NCBI RefSeq assembly: GCF_030253575.1 | Contig: NC_080567.1 | Location: 38,859,001-38,923,000 of the forward strand | Length of the DNA: 64,000 bases | Direction: 5' to 3' | Source of the DNA: Rhododendron vialii | Lineage: Eukaryota > Streptophyta > Magnoliopsida > Ericales > Ericaceae | Shown: in pieces, positions 1 to 10,973 of the stretch | Position numbering within the stretch: position 1 is the first letter of the stretch | Layout: each line of letters starts with the position of its first letter | The notes under the pieces: generated by a model | What the model was told of the DNA's origin: nothing | What the model saw: the letters and a program-made list of their open reading frames with translations, nothing else | Database searches by the model: none | Position numbers and translations under genes: made by a program

Positions 1-626
1 TTGGTAATGTAAACTTTTATAACCAAAAACCATAGTACAAAAACCAAAGGGGCATTCCCCTGCAATAAGCATACAAGCAAAAACCTGAGACACACTACCT
101 GCTCATATAAGCAGAGAAACAAGAAACCAAGACACTGCTAAAGTCACCCCCAACTAGAAATCTAAACCAGGATATTACAAGAGACATTCCAATCCTGACA
201 CAGCTGCTGGTTTTGGATTGTTTCGCTGATTTAATCATTTTTATTTTTTTTTTGCCTTTCCATTTGGAAAAAACCAATCTTGATAACTATGCGTACTTTC
301 TATGTTCATCAATGCATTCCTGTTGATCAATAATACAGCCAATACTGCGTAAAAAACAATGATACTCAAATGATTCGAGTCAAATAACATATCAGCAAGT
401 ACGACAAATACAGACATCAAGCTAAAGACATTAGAACTCACATCCAGGTAATAAAATGGTGAACCTTTTTCCAAGCAAGTAAGCACAATAAGTATATCTG
501 AAACCAATACATGGGCATACACTAAATTTAGAGGATGGGGTTATAAACAGTATTCATTAAATATAGCAACAAAAATCAATTGCGATCAAGTGTAATCAGA
601 AATACTAGCAGGACAAGAGGATTCAC

Positions 627-1514
627 CTTAGTGATAAAGCAAGCTCAGGTTCTGGGCCAAGTGCATAAGCCCACACAGCGGCCCAGTCAATAAACCTGGT
701 GATGTTAGCAATTTTCACGTTGTAGCAAACTTGGTTTTGACTGATTTTGTGCAATGCTTTATCAAGCACAGATGCAAGCAAATGCAACGCAAGAGCACGT
801 TGGCCAGGAATCTGAAATTTGCAAATTAAAGGAACAAGTCACGGAAAAGTTCAATGTATGAACGCTTCTAAAGAAACTCCAAACCAAAACACAGGTAATG
901 CCAAGATAAACATCAACTAACCACACTTCTAGTGAGAGCTATTGCTTCTTTGATAGTGTAACCTGCTGCAGCAGGGTCTCCCTCAGTTCGAAGTAAGTCA
1001 CGTTCAGAAACATTGTTGGCATTATACCCAGTTTGAGTAGATACATTACCTACAATATGATAAGTAAGAAAGACAGATCTGTAAGCAGATATATTAGCAA
1101 CATAGATGATAAGTGGCATAGAATATAAATTCATGGGAGGAATTATGCATCGTAATACGAATCATTACCAAAGAAACAGATCGAAAAACCCATAACACGT
1201 AAGTTAGTTGACTTATAAACAATATTCTCACTGTGCCACAAAATGCATGAGGAATAGCAAACAGGCAAAGGAAGCATAAAAGTGACACCCCACACTGTAA
1301 CTAAATAACAAAAGGACCAACAAAAGCATTTGATAAGAAAACAAGTTCCTCGACACATCCTCAAAATCGACATCAGGGAAGAACGTGCTAGTGTATCATG
1401 AAGAACAAAATAAATAACTTGTTCCCAAAATCTCAAGTAGTCAATAAATGCTAATTAACATGTACCTAAACAAAAGTTGACAAACATGAAAAACCCACAA
1501 TTTCACGAAAGACG

Positions 1515-1584
<70 letters not shown>

Positions 1585-3579
1585 ATATTCACGACTGCAA
1601 CATTAAGGGAAATAGAGAGAGAGAGAGAGAGAGAGAGACATAATATTCACGACTGCAACATTAAGGGAAATATCGAAATTTTAAGTAGAATGATAGTAGA
1701 AGAAATTGTCTTACCAGCCTTTGTTACCTGCACAAAATCAGTTTCTACAACATTACCATCCAGTGAAAACCTTAATTCCCTAACAGCCTCAACTCTCTCA
1801 CTCCAAGAATCCCACAAACTGCAATTATCGGGGCTCAAATTCTGCAAGCCATTATAACCCGGCCCCGGTCTTGTAACTGTTGAAGCTGGTGTTGTCCCGG
1901 TGTGGGAGGTGTCACTCACATAGAGTGGAGAACCTTTTGCTTCTTCTACCAACTTTGTGTCATCCCGCATAGTATCTACCTCTCCTTTGGTAGGCATGTC
2001 TGAGATGGAGCCTGTTTGATTCTTCAATTTGTTTTGCCCACGTTTTCTTAACGCCTCGATTACTGCCGGACTCATCTTCTCCAGTATCTCAGCCTGTGCT
2101 TCTGCAATCTCATCAGCTGACATTCTTTCTAAACGGGCACGATTCTCAGCATCAATACCTCTGGAGTCTTGTTCATTCCCCATATTGATGGGAGTATAGC
2201 TGGAAGTTGAACGCTTTGACATATTTTGCTTCTCTGTATCCACTTGCCTTTGCCTTTTTGACACCTCTGGCAATCCAGGTTCCATATCCTCCATAATCTC
2301 CTCCCTTATTTCCACAATCACATCTTGTGACACTACCGATCCGGAATCCATCTCCTCCATGAAAACATCTTGTGCCTGTGAAGTATCATCAGGTGGCATG
2401 TTCTGTGACAACACATGATTCGCAGTGCCAATAGGGCTGCTTCTTTTATCTGATTTTTCAGTCACTTCATTAGCCTTCTTCTGTTCTTTGGATTCCAAAA
2501 GAGGCTTATCTTGTTTCTTTTTCTGAGTAGGAGATGAACTATCACTCGTCGCTAGCTCTTTCAACCGACTAAAATCCAACCCTTTCTTCTCTTTCCTTTG
2601 GACCGGATTAGCAAAAGCTGCAGCTAGTGGACCAAACTCCATCAAATCTTCTTCTTCTTCATCCTCGTCATCACCACCACCGCCACTGTTTTCACTCCCT
2701 CTTGGGGCCCCATGCTGCAAAACAAACTCTTTTAACAATCTACAAATCTACCAACAATACCACGAAAGGAAAAAAACAAAAGGGTGCTCCAAATGCTTCT
2801 CTTTAAGAATCAGGATTGCAAATATTTTGGGTTGTTTCTGTAATTATGTCATATTGGTAGCCAGGTACATGACACTTAACAAAACCTTCCTTCCCTTGCT
2901 TTGCCGCATAACTAACATAAGACCCCAACCACGCCCATTCCAAAACCGAACTTCAATCCACAGTTTTCTGGTTTGCAGCAACCACTTTTTACTTGTCAAA
3001 CTTCATATTCACACCTCAACAACATGAGATTGTTTACATAATGATGAAAAAGATACAATTCATATCCCTCTTCATTTCTCATATCTAATCAATAGCAAAA
3101 GCTACATAATGTGCCGGCAATTTCCCCCCCGCTCCCCAGGGAATTAAAAAAACAACAGCTTTTGAGTGCTTCTTTATATAGAGAATATTTTCTCAAACTT
3201 ATTTTCCCAATTCAATCAGTAGTAAATTATCATCTCCTTATTGTTCGTTTAGTTTCCTCGCAAACAAGCGGAAGCAAACAAATAGAATTAGTAATTAAGT
3301 TAAGTTCGAGTGAATTAGGTATTGTGCTCGATAGCTTTAGAAGAAGGGTAGGCTTACAGGGCCATGAGAGCGATGACGAGCTACAGGGAAAGGGAGAACG
3401 GTGGGGCCAGGGGCCGGAGGCGGAGCAAAGGGCTTGTTTTCTGAGAAGAAACCCTTCTCGACTATGCCACCGACTAAGGCGGAAGCATCATATTCTGATA
3501 TCTGAAGCGAGTTGGCTCCAAAACCCTTTCGCCGAGGGGGTTTTTGAGGGATGTTTTTGCCTACATTCGCTTTCTCCAT
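627..3579 (-). CDS. IYO: RPAP1/MINIYO-like RNA polymerase II-associated protein, 5' part (gene runs off the window)
   Basis: The family (yeast Rba50, human RPAP1, Arabidopsis MINIYO) helps RNA polymerase II assembly and nuclear import, and in plants supports transcriptional elongation at the start of cell differentiation. Four exons are readable on the minus strand: 3358-3579, 1715-2714, 922-1049 and 627-811, joined by GT-AG introns in consistent phase. Exon 1 carries the conserved LPFPVARHRSHGP block. Exon 2 has an acidic stretch (EDEEEEDLMEFGPL), then the RPAP1 N-terminal domain at about residues 264-301 (RLERMSADEIAEAQAEILEK), then the start of the RPAP1 C-terminal domain (LWDSWSERVEAVRELRFSLD). 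Exon 3 holds ERDLLRTEGDPAAAGYTIKE and exon 4 IPGQRALALHLLASVLDKAL. The rest should lie left of base 1. The start at 3579 is the first Met before conserved sequence. Identification is firm; the next exon was not found. Confidence 0.9.
1519..1680. repeat. GA microsatellite with a duplicated flank, in RPAP1 intron 2
   Basis: A (GA)n run of about 60 bases is followed by a 35-40 base unit (cataatattcacgactgcaa and onward), a second shorter (GA)n run, and the same unit again. This looks like local slippage or tandem duplication. On the sense strand of the host gene it is a CT tract about 35-200 bases after the 5' splice site. Confidence 0.85.
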
Positions 3580-5011
3580 CGAAGAAGAAGAGCCTTCTGT
3601 TTACCACCTCAGAAACCCTCTCCCATGGTTCCAATTCAGAGCATATTAGATACAGAATGGAAGACCTAGCATGGAAAACATGAATTTCAGCACCTAAGAA
3701 GATGAAAATTAACTAATAAGCTTCAATTCAAGGCTAACCCTAATTCCCCTTTCTTTCCTCTTTCTTCTTCTTCCTCACGCTAGTCTCTCTCTCTCTCTCT
3801 CCCTCTCCCTCTCTCTCTCTAACGTTGAACAACTCTCCTGATGGGTTTGTTTTTTTTAATAGAAAAACACACACACACCTCAGCACAGACACGGCACACA
3901 TGCACATCTCTTTTTAAAAAAAATGCACTATAGCCCTTTAAGTTTAAAGTATAACATAAAAGCACCTCATATATTAAGGGTGTTACAGGATAGGTCAAGA
4001 TGCTTACTACGGAAACAAAATATAATATTGGACAAGAGTCAATAAAAAATGTACTCCTTTTTTATTGAAAAATATAAAATGCAATATTTCATTCTATTTG
4101 GTTACTCTATTTTTTATTTTTATTTTTGTTCAATAGAATGCGTTCATGGAACTCTCTGATAATACAAATTTGAGAAAAAACATAAGGAAAATTAGATGAC
4201 AAAAATTGTTTTACTTTTCTTTTCTTCATATTTTTCGTCTTTTACTATGGAGCGGCCTAAATGATGAGGGGAGAATCGAAATAATTCCTAAAAACCCCCC
4301 CAAAAGATAATAACTAGAATAAACATAATTAGTACTATTTCCCATTTCATATTGCCTTTATCTTCATTTTGTATGTTTTCAATCCATTTATTACTTCCAT
4401 TAGAGGGGCATTGAAATGTTTTAAAAGAAACCAAATCTACTTTCATTTCTAAGAAAATAGCTATGCCTCTTATGGCCTTATAAAAGATGTACAAATTTGA
4501 GTTTGACTCAAATTTAATTAAGTTCGACTTGTCAAATTTTCATTGAACTCAAGTACGAGATCCGCTCGAATTCGCTTAAAAGTTTAATGAACGAAAAACA
4601 TTCTAAGACTTGGCTTGGTTAGGCAGCCTTGCTTTATGCAAGAAGCCAGAAAAAATCAAACAAACAAAACAAAACCAGCCTGAGAAATCAAACAAACAAA
4701 AAACAGGGTTGATCTTGTTCGTTAAAAAAAGAAGAAGTAGTAGAAGATGATGATGATGATGATGTACAAGGCAGGCCTAAGTTGGGCTGAGCCAGTTACC
4801 ATCAAAAGTTCATCCAGGTACAGTCAATGCCCAAAGTAAGGCCAGCCCAACGTAAGAATCGGGTAGTAACGGGGCCTATGGGCTTCTCCAGCCCAAACAA
4901 AGTCAAGATCAAGAACCTGCGCCTACTTTTGCTCATCTTCTTCAAGTCTATCTCTCTCTCTCTGGGTTCCTTGCATTCATCATTCTTTCCCAGGAAACGA
5001 AAACCTCATCA
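3580..5011. promoter_or_regulatory. Divergent intergenic region between the RPAP1-like and F-box genes
   Basis: This 1.4-kb gap is the shared upstream region of two divergently transcribed genes. A CT-rich tract at 3781-3822 and another at 4950-4962 probably lie in or near the two 5' leaders. The middle is AT-rich. A stretch near 4500-4620 resembles the degenerate GAGCTCGAG-type repeats seen elsewhere in plants. A (GAT)n run lies at about 4746-4763. No ORF here looks like a gene. Confidence 0.5.
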
Positions 5012-8000
5012 ATGGCGGAGTGGTCCCAACTCCCGAAAGACCTCCTAGACCTAATCGCCAAACACCTCAACACCTCAACCGACCTCCTCCGATTCCGATC
5101 GGTCTGCTCCACGTGGCGATCCTCCGTGGTCCCTAATCCCCACACCTCACCCCCTTCCCGTTTCCCAATCCTCCCCAACAACGGCATCTCCGATACCTCC
5201 TGGGGTTTCTACCTCTCCAAGCGAACCATCTTCCGCCTCGGATTACCCCAACAACCCTGCTGCATCCAAACACCCCCTATTCCTCACTCCTCCTCCTCCA
5301 ATGATAATGATGGCTGGCTAATCAAGATTGAACAAGATCACGTCACCCACCTCCTGAACCCTCTCTCCAGATCCCACACCAAGGCCTTGCCCGACTCTTT
5401 CCCCAAAAGGCTCGATCTGTTGAACTACAGGGTTTCTGAATTAGGGCACGAGTACATTCTTCAGTACATCAATTATCGCCCCTTTGCGAATTCGATCAGC
5501 GATGCGGGGAATCTATACATGGAAAAGGTCAGTAGCTGAGTTGACGACAATCAAATTTTCCACTTTGATATAAAATCTAAGAATTTTTCTAATTGCCCGT
5601 GTAAAATGCTAAACAATTGTGAATTGTGTTCAATTATGTGAAATGCGTTTTACGGCATTATATGCACCATAACTGCTGTCCTTAGGCGAGACCTATTTAC
5701 ATATGCCCCCAGGTGGAATTATTTGTAGCCCTGATGATGATTAATAGATTAGCGATCTAATAATTAGAGTGGCATCTTTGATAGCATTGATAATCATGCA
5801 AAGCTTTCAAAACATGAACATTTGTCAGGTTCTTTTAAAACACATTGCTTTAGAAACTTTGTGCAATTTTTGGTATGATCTGATTATTGTATACTACGGA
5901 TTCTTTTTCGTTGACGTTGTGTTTAAATAGTTGCCCCATGATATAGTTTCCTGAATTGGTGGCTGGATCAGGTTGCATTGTGTTCGAGGGCGTGCTGGGG
6001 ATCTGGGATTGACAGCTATGTGCTATTGACTATTCATGTATCTGGGAAACTGGCCATTTTCAAGTTTGGGGAGAGGAAATGGACTATAATTGATGATTTG
6101 CCTTCCCCTTACGATGATGTGATACTGTTTGAACAGAATTTCTATGCGGTTGATAATACTGGCAGGACAGTAATTGTCAATGTCGATGAATCATCTCCGG
6201 TTGTGAATTTGGTCGCACATTCTGTTTTCGGTGGAGATAAGAAGGCTTTGGTGGAATCAAGTGGCGAACTATTGCTAGTTGATACATATCTAAGCGTTGG
6301 GCCTGAGGATGATTTGGGTTTCGACGAGGGGTTCGAGTTTTATGAGGAATTCGATTGTTATATGAGTGAGAGGACGGTGCGGTTTAAGGTTTTTAGGTTG
6401 GATCAAAGTGAACAGAAATGGGTTGAGGTGGATAGTTTGGGGGAGAGAATCTTGTTTTTGGGTGATAATTGCACGTTTTCGGCATCTGCTTGTGATTTTT
6501 CTGGATGTAAAGGGAACTGCATAATATTTACGGACCATTACTTCTATTCAAACAGGGAAGAAGATGGTGCAATGAAGGGTCGTGGTGTAGGTGTATTTGA
6601 TTTAGAGAGTGCTATTATTGGGTCTTTGGCTAATTATCCGGATTACTCCAAGATGTTTTGGCCCCCACCTACTTGGGTTTCTTCAACAATGTTGGAAGTA
6701 AGTATAATTTTCTTCCTTTTCTTGTTACTGTGCAGGCCTCTTTTAGTTTATGAATATCAATCGACATTATGTGTGGTTTGTTTGCAATAGAGGAAACCGT
6801 AAGTAGGAAACCGTCAAGAATAGAATTAGAAACCTAAGTGAGATGCCAGTAGAAACTTTCGCTAGACAAAGGACAAAGCTTTTTAAAGATCATACTGGAA
6901 AACTATACGAATACTTCTTCTTTTTACTTAAACTAGCATTGGGCACGTGCTCAATGTTGGTTGCCATATATTTTCAATATCTAAAAGGGGCAAATGCAGT
7001 GCGCAATGGAGGGTTGATGTATGCAACCGTAAGGCTGCAATCAGAGAGGCTGTTTCCGCAACTCGAACATGTGACCTTCGGTCACAATGGAGCAATTGTA
7101 CTGTTGTGCCAGGCCTGCCCTTCAAAATCTCCAATCAAATACAGTAAATTTTTTGTCAATATACACATTAACAGATTCTTATAGAAGACATTAGACACAC
7201 GTAAGAAATTTTAATGATAAACAAGTAATCGTTGTGACTGTTTATCAATTATCATTGGTAAGCTTCATGTATGTTTATATATCAAAATTGCCCAATAACC
7301 TTGGTTATTTGGCTCCATCATGTTTTGGAAGTTTGTTTTGCCAATTAATCTATTATACTACGTTTGTTGTATGGTACTATTTCTGGTGATTATAACTATC
7401 AATCTCTCCTATTAATATCAATGTTCAACCATATTTGTCATTTTTTCCCCATCCAATAGCATATAAAATATTTTAGTGGCCACAAGTTTGCTCCATCATT
7501 AGTACGACTTTTGGAGTTAATCATGTTTAGACTTTTAATTGGTCATTATAGTGATCACTAAGTAAAATACCTTGGGCTCCGCTATTGTTATACCATATTT
7601 GATACTGTGGCTTAACTTCAATGGTGATCCCCGCGTGTCCACTCAATAAATACATAAAACAACTAAATATCAATACTTAAAATTTAATAGTTCATATTAA
7701 GGGTCCTGCGTAATAAATGACAACATGCAATGCAAAGTCTAAAAGCCTGATGAACAAAATTGGTGGCTAGAGGTGGCAGTTTAGGGATGTTCTACATGAG
7801 TTTTGTGGCTGTAGGATGTTTGGGTAATAACTTAGGAAGAGGAGGGTATAAAGTTAGGCACCGTCTTCTCTCGCCAACAGAAAATAATGAGTTGAAGCGA
7901 TGAGTCTTAGAATGGCACATATTTCTTTGCGAGGCTGCCAAGAACTTTGGCTCTTAGTTGCACGAAGTGGAAACGGGGGTGGGAGCGGAAGCGGGAGCGT

Positions 8001-9108
8001 GAGTGTGAGCGGGGGAGCGCGGGAATGTATAAGTCCCCAAGGTTGGGAGCGTGAAAGGAACGTCAACATATATGATGAAAATAATTTAGCATAGAATATA
8101 TACTTTAAAAATACAATCATTTTAGGAAGTAAAACTGTGTGCCTAGTCCACCATGAGCTTAAGAAATGGGCTAGTGTTACAATATATGGGTTTCTCTTCA
8201 AGATATCATGACTTGGGTTAGATATATAAACCAAACCAAACCAAACCGGACTTGGGTAAGGTTGTAATTTAGGAAAACAATAAAGGTCACAGACGACAAG
8301 ACGTACTTTCGGCAAGTGAAAAGTAGTCCAAGAGCTGCTTGCAACTCCCTCTTTGAATATAGTTATGGATATACACTAGTTTTGTAGTTAATTTCCCGTT
8401 ACATATTTCATAAAAGTTTCCAAAGTTAGCAAATGGTTTCCAAGAACTTGCTACGCGCTATTGAAATTTTCTATCTCATTCTCCTTGGACATTTTAAGAA
8501 GATACTTTTATGTTTGCTAAAATTTTCTCCAAACAAAGCTGTAGAATTTGCAGTAGGATTGAAAGTCTCCTGTCTCTTTAGTTTCTTTGGTGTTTCCCTT
8601 AACATATTGTAGAACTTGTCAAAATGTTTTGCCAAACTTTCAGAAGCGTATCGTACCTGTATCGGAAGCCTGTTTCCCCTTTTCAAATAGAGGTTCTGGT
8701 GTTATTTATAAAATAGCTTTTGTTTTTGAATGGGCTACGAAAAGGTACTTTATTATAGAAGTAAAAGCAAATTGCAAATATTGGAGGGCCAGTTCCAGCG
8801 GTCCACCAGATGCTTTCTTGTCATGAAAGAGCATTTTTACCGGAAGAGGGACGACTAAAATATGTGGTTTTTATAACAGTTGCCTCATGTTGAAAAAACA
8901 GCTTGCCGATTTGCTGCTCTGCTCTGCTCCTTAACACGAATTATTATCGTATCTTATACTGGATGATATGTGTTCCAGAAGCCTTTTTTTGCTCCTTGCT
9001 TGTTATTTGCTTATCCTATTCTAAACGTAATTCTTAGTCTTGCGTTAACTAGTAAATTAATTTCTTGATGGGTTTATGCAGGTTGGGTTGAATCAGCTCG
9101 GTATCTGA
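5012..9108 (+). CDS. F-box/DUF295 protein, SKIP23-like
   Basis: F-box proteins are substrate receptors of SCF ubiquitin ligases. Exon 1 is 5012-5527 and exon 2 is 5972-6697, both phase 0. The F-box is at about residues 4-40 (WSQLPKDLLDLIAKHL, then FRSVCSTWRSSV). Exon 2 carries a DUF295/KIB-type beta-propeller-like domain with KLAIFKFGERKWT and LVESSGELLLVDTYL, as in SKIP23-like proteins. Exon 2 ends at GAA before GTAAGT. If unspliced, the frame reads a hydrophobic tail and stops at 6790. A better end is a nine-codon exon at 9082-9108, which follows a good acceptor, is in phase and gives VGLNQLGI and a stop, for 422 residues in all. AATAAAA-like signals follow near 9270. The family call is firm; the last exon, across a 2.4-kb intron, is a guess. 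The E3 target is unknown. Confidence 0.8.
6987..7123 (+). mobile_element. Au-type tRNA-derived SINE
   Basis: The stretch carries the hallmarks of the plant Au SINE family in order: GGCTGTTTCC, a box-B-like GCAACTCGAACATGTGACC, GGTCACAATGGAGCAA, and the terminal TTGTGCCAGGCCTGCCCTTC. A box-A-like part lies upstream around 7025-7045. Orientation is plus, the same as the F-box gene in whose probable last intron it sits. Several positions differ from the consensus as I recall it, so it is an old copy. The 5' boundary is approximate and I saw no clear target duplication. Confidence 0.75.
7967..8030 (+). repeat. GGGAGC/GTGAGC-type imperfect minisatellite
   Basis: Imperfect six-base units (gggagc, ggaagc, gtgagt, gtgagc) repeat across about 50 bases in an otherwise AT-rich intron. 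The short open frames crossing it show no gene-like features. Confidence 0.6.
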
Positions 9109-10026
9109 CTTTCTTATCTCCCATTTGGGTAAGGGAAATACAGTAGTTAATTGCGAGATGGACGTCGTCAAGCACACAATATCTGCATCAGCTTTGTCTA
9201 GGTTCTGGTGCTTATGTAAAGGAAAGTCCATGGAGATGGAGTCTCTACTCCCTTGATTTTTTCTGTCAAAATAATAAAACATCTCAAGTAAAGTGTCCTA
9301 TTATTCTTATTGTAAGGATAACAATCTATTTATTTCGTGTAAAAAATCAGCTCCATTTTTTTTTTTAATTTTAGTTTTCAAATAGGTTGGAATATTTATT
9401 AGTCCCTCTACTTGTTACTCCACTACAAAAGTCAAGTACTCCGTCCCACAAAGAAAAGAATGTCTAAAATCAGTATTCACACCTTTCAAAAGAATTATTT
9501 ATATTTCATGTAGTAATATATATTTCATCCGTCCCGATTTGTTTGTTCCTTTTCATTATTTGGGACTTCCTATAAAATTGTCTATATGTTTTAATTTATA
9601 ATATTTTTTATATGCAATATGGATTTTGTTTGATAACTCTCAATTAGGTCTAAAAGATGGTATTTTTGAAATTATGTAAAACATTATAGATTGTGAGATA
9701 TAAACAATTTTTGAAAGATGCGTATGTCGAAATTGGACAAACAAACTAAGACAAAGGAAGTAATATTTTATTTTATGATTTTAAAAATTTTGCTTAATAA
9801 AACTAAGTGAAATCTATCGAATAAGATTTATATTGTATATAAAAATCTTTGTAAAATAAAAATAATACTTAAGTTATGGGAGGGATTCAATGAACTGGCA
9901 TTTTAACTAGGCAACAATAAGGAAAAAGGAGCGGCCAAGGAGGATTTGATGTACTTTTGCCTCTGCACGCTGAACTGGATATATTCATCGGCCATTTAGT
10001 ACTTGTTTAAGAAAAGAAAGGGGAAA
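9109..10026. other. Intergenic, AT-rich, with one MITE
   Basis: The first part is probably the 3' UTR of the F-box gene (to about 9290). The rest is AT-rich and holds the Stowaway-like element listed separately, plus a fragment near 9439 (ctccgtcccaca) that resembles another Stowaway terminus. I see no gene. Confidence 0.5.
9521..9762. mobile_element. Stowaway-like MITE (Tc1/mariner)
   Basis: A 242-bp AT-rich element bounded by TA. Its left end, tttcatccgtcccgatttgt, pairs with the reverse complement of its right end, cttcctttgtcttagtttgt. This is the CTCCCTCCGTCCC-type Stowaway terminus. It has no coding capacity, so it was mobilised in trans. The terminal repeats have several mismatches, indicating an old copy. 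Confidence 0.75.
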
Positions 10027-10227
10027 TGATTTTGCCACTTCTTTTTTTTTTGTTAACGTCACCGGTCACTCTCCTGTAAGTGTATTTTTGAAATGATTTT
10101 GCCACTTTTTTTTTTTTTAACGTCACTCCCCTGCAAGTGTATTTTTGCACCAAAAATACACTTACAGGGGTGCAAAAATACACTTGCAGGGGAGTGACGT
10201 TAACAAAAAAGAGAGTAGCAAAATCAG
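10027..10227. mobile_element. Foldback MITE with nested inverted repeats
   Basis: Outer arms start tgattttgccac on the left and end gtagcaaaatca on the right. Inside, the motif taacgtcac followed by ctgtaagtgtatttttg occurs twice in direct order, then twice inverted as caaaaatacactt. The unit can fold into alternative hairpins. It has no ORF of its own. Superfamily unresolved; the long AT-rich arms suggest Mutator-type or foldback origin. Confidence 0.75.
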
Positions 10228-10829
10228 AGGAAAAAAAAAACTCCAAGAAGCCCAGAATTTGCAACCCCTCTGGCCCCAAGCAACAACCATCAAACAAGTT
10301 GTGAACCCTTCCACAGCCACAGCCACAGCCACATACATTTTACAGAGACCCACACTTGCAAAAATTCTAGAATCACGAACACATACATAAACACTTGCAC
10401 ACACACTCGCATACTGTGTGCGAACCACAACACACTCTAGTACGTGGGACTGATTGTGTGGCTCCCACACAACATGTGAGTGTGGGTATGCAAGTGTTTG
10501 TGGTCCTAGTATTACTTCTCGCACGTCTGAGTGTTTTAATGTCTCTCTATTCCACTCACGGCAGCTGCATCTTCAAAGTGGACTAAAACTGAGAAATCTT
10601 TTCACTTGCATAATTTTACCTGGAAAAACTCGGAATCCTTTTTTGGGAAGGCGTAAATTATAACCTACCAAAAAAAGAGAACAAGGAAATAGCCTTGTAA
10701 TCCCCAACGATGCAGACGCAAAGCCAAAAAACATGGCCAAAGGAGACAAAGTACCAGAATCAACACTTACAGAACCAAAACAAACAGGAGCAGCTGGCAG
10801 CAGCTACATGTCACCAATTACGAATGAAA
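10228..10829. other. Intergenic, low complexity; no gene recognised
   Basis: It contains a (CCACAG)n-like run near 10311-10330 and a (CA)/(GTGTG)-rich segment at 10385-10500 in which cacacac and gtgtg stretches face each other as an imperfect inverted repeat. Short open frames crossing it are low-complexity artefacts. Confidence 0.4.
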
Positions 10830-10973
10830 CTAGGGGGAAGGCTCCAAACTTCTTGAATCCTCTACGGACTCACTAGAAGACTTAACTGCCTTCCGAGAGC
10901 ATAGACAAGACCGGATACCCTCTAAAATTCCATGAACCACCACATCGGAATTGGATCCCCTAAATTGAAACAT
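10830..10973 (-). CDS. Possible small ORF or last exon of an unrecognised gene, 47 codons
   Basis: On the minus strand this frame reads MFQFRGSNSDVVVHGILEGI, then RSCLCSRKAVKSS, and ends SLEPSP before a stop. The composition is protein-like (mixed, Ser-rich tail), unlike the surrounding noise. A potential acceptor (tcaatttag) lies just upstream at about 10959, so it may be the terminal exon of a spliced gene. A candidate exon at 11359-11443 does not join it in phase. I do not recognise the family. It could be chance, a relic, or the end of a gene lying between this point and the RopGEF 3' end. Confidence 0.2.
   Translation of the reverse strand: MFQFRGSNSDVVVHGILEGIRSCLCSRKAVKSSSESVEDSRSLEPSP

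Noticed and set aside
1477-1857. Plus-strand ORF made largely of Arg-Glu repeats
   Set aside because: It is a translation of the (GA)n microsatellite and lies antisense to RPAP1 exon 2 and intron 2.
3111-3683. 190-codon plus-strand ORF opposite RPAP1 exon 1
   Set aside because: It is antisense to the conserved exon 1 and its own sequence matches no family I know.
10385-10500. CA/GT-rich segment that looked like part of a repeat array
   Set aside because: There is no regular spacer-repeat pattern; it is low-complexity DNA with an imperfect inverted repeat. No CRISPR is expected in a plant genome.
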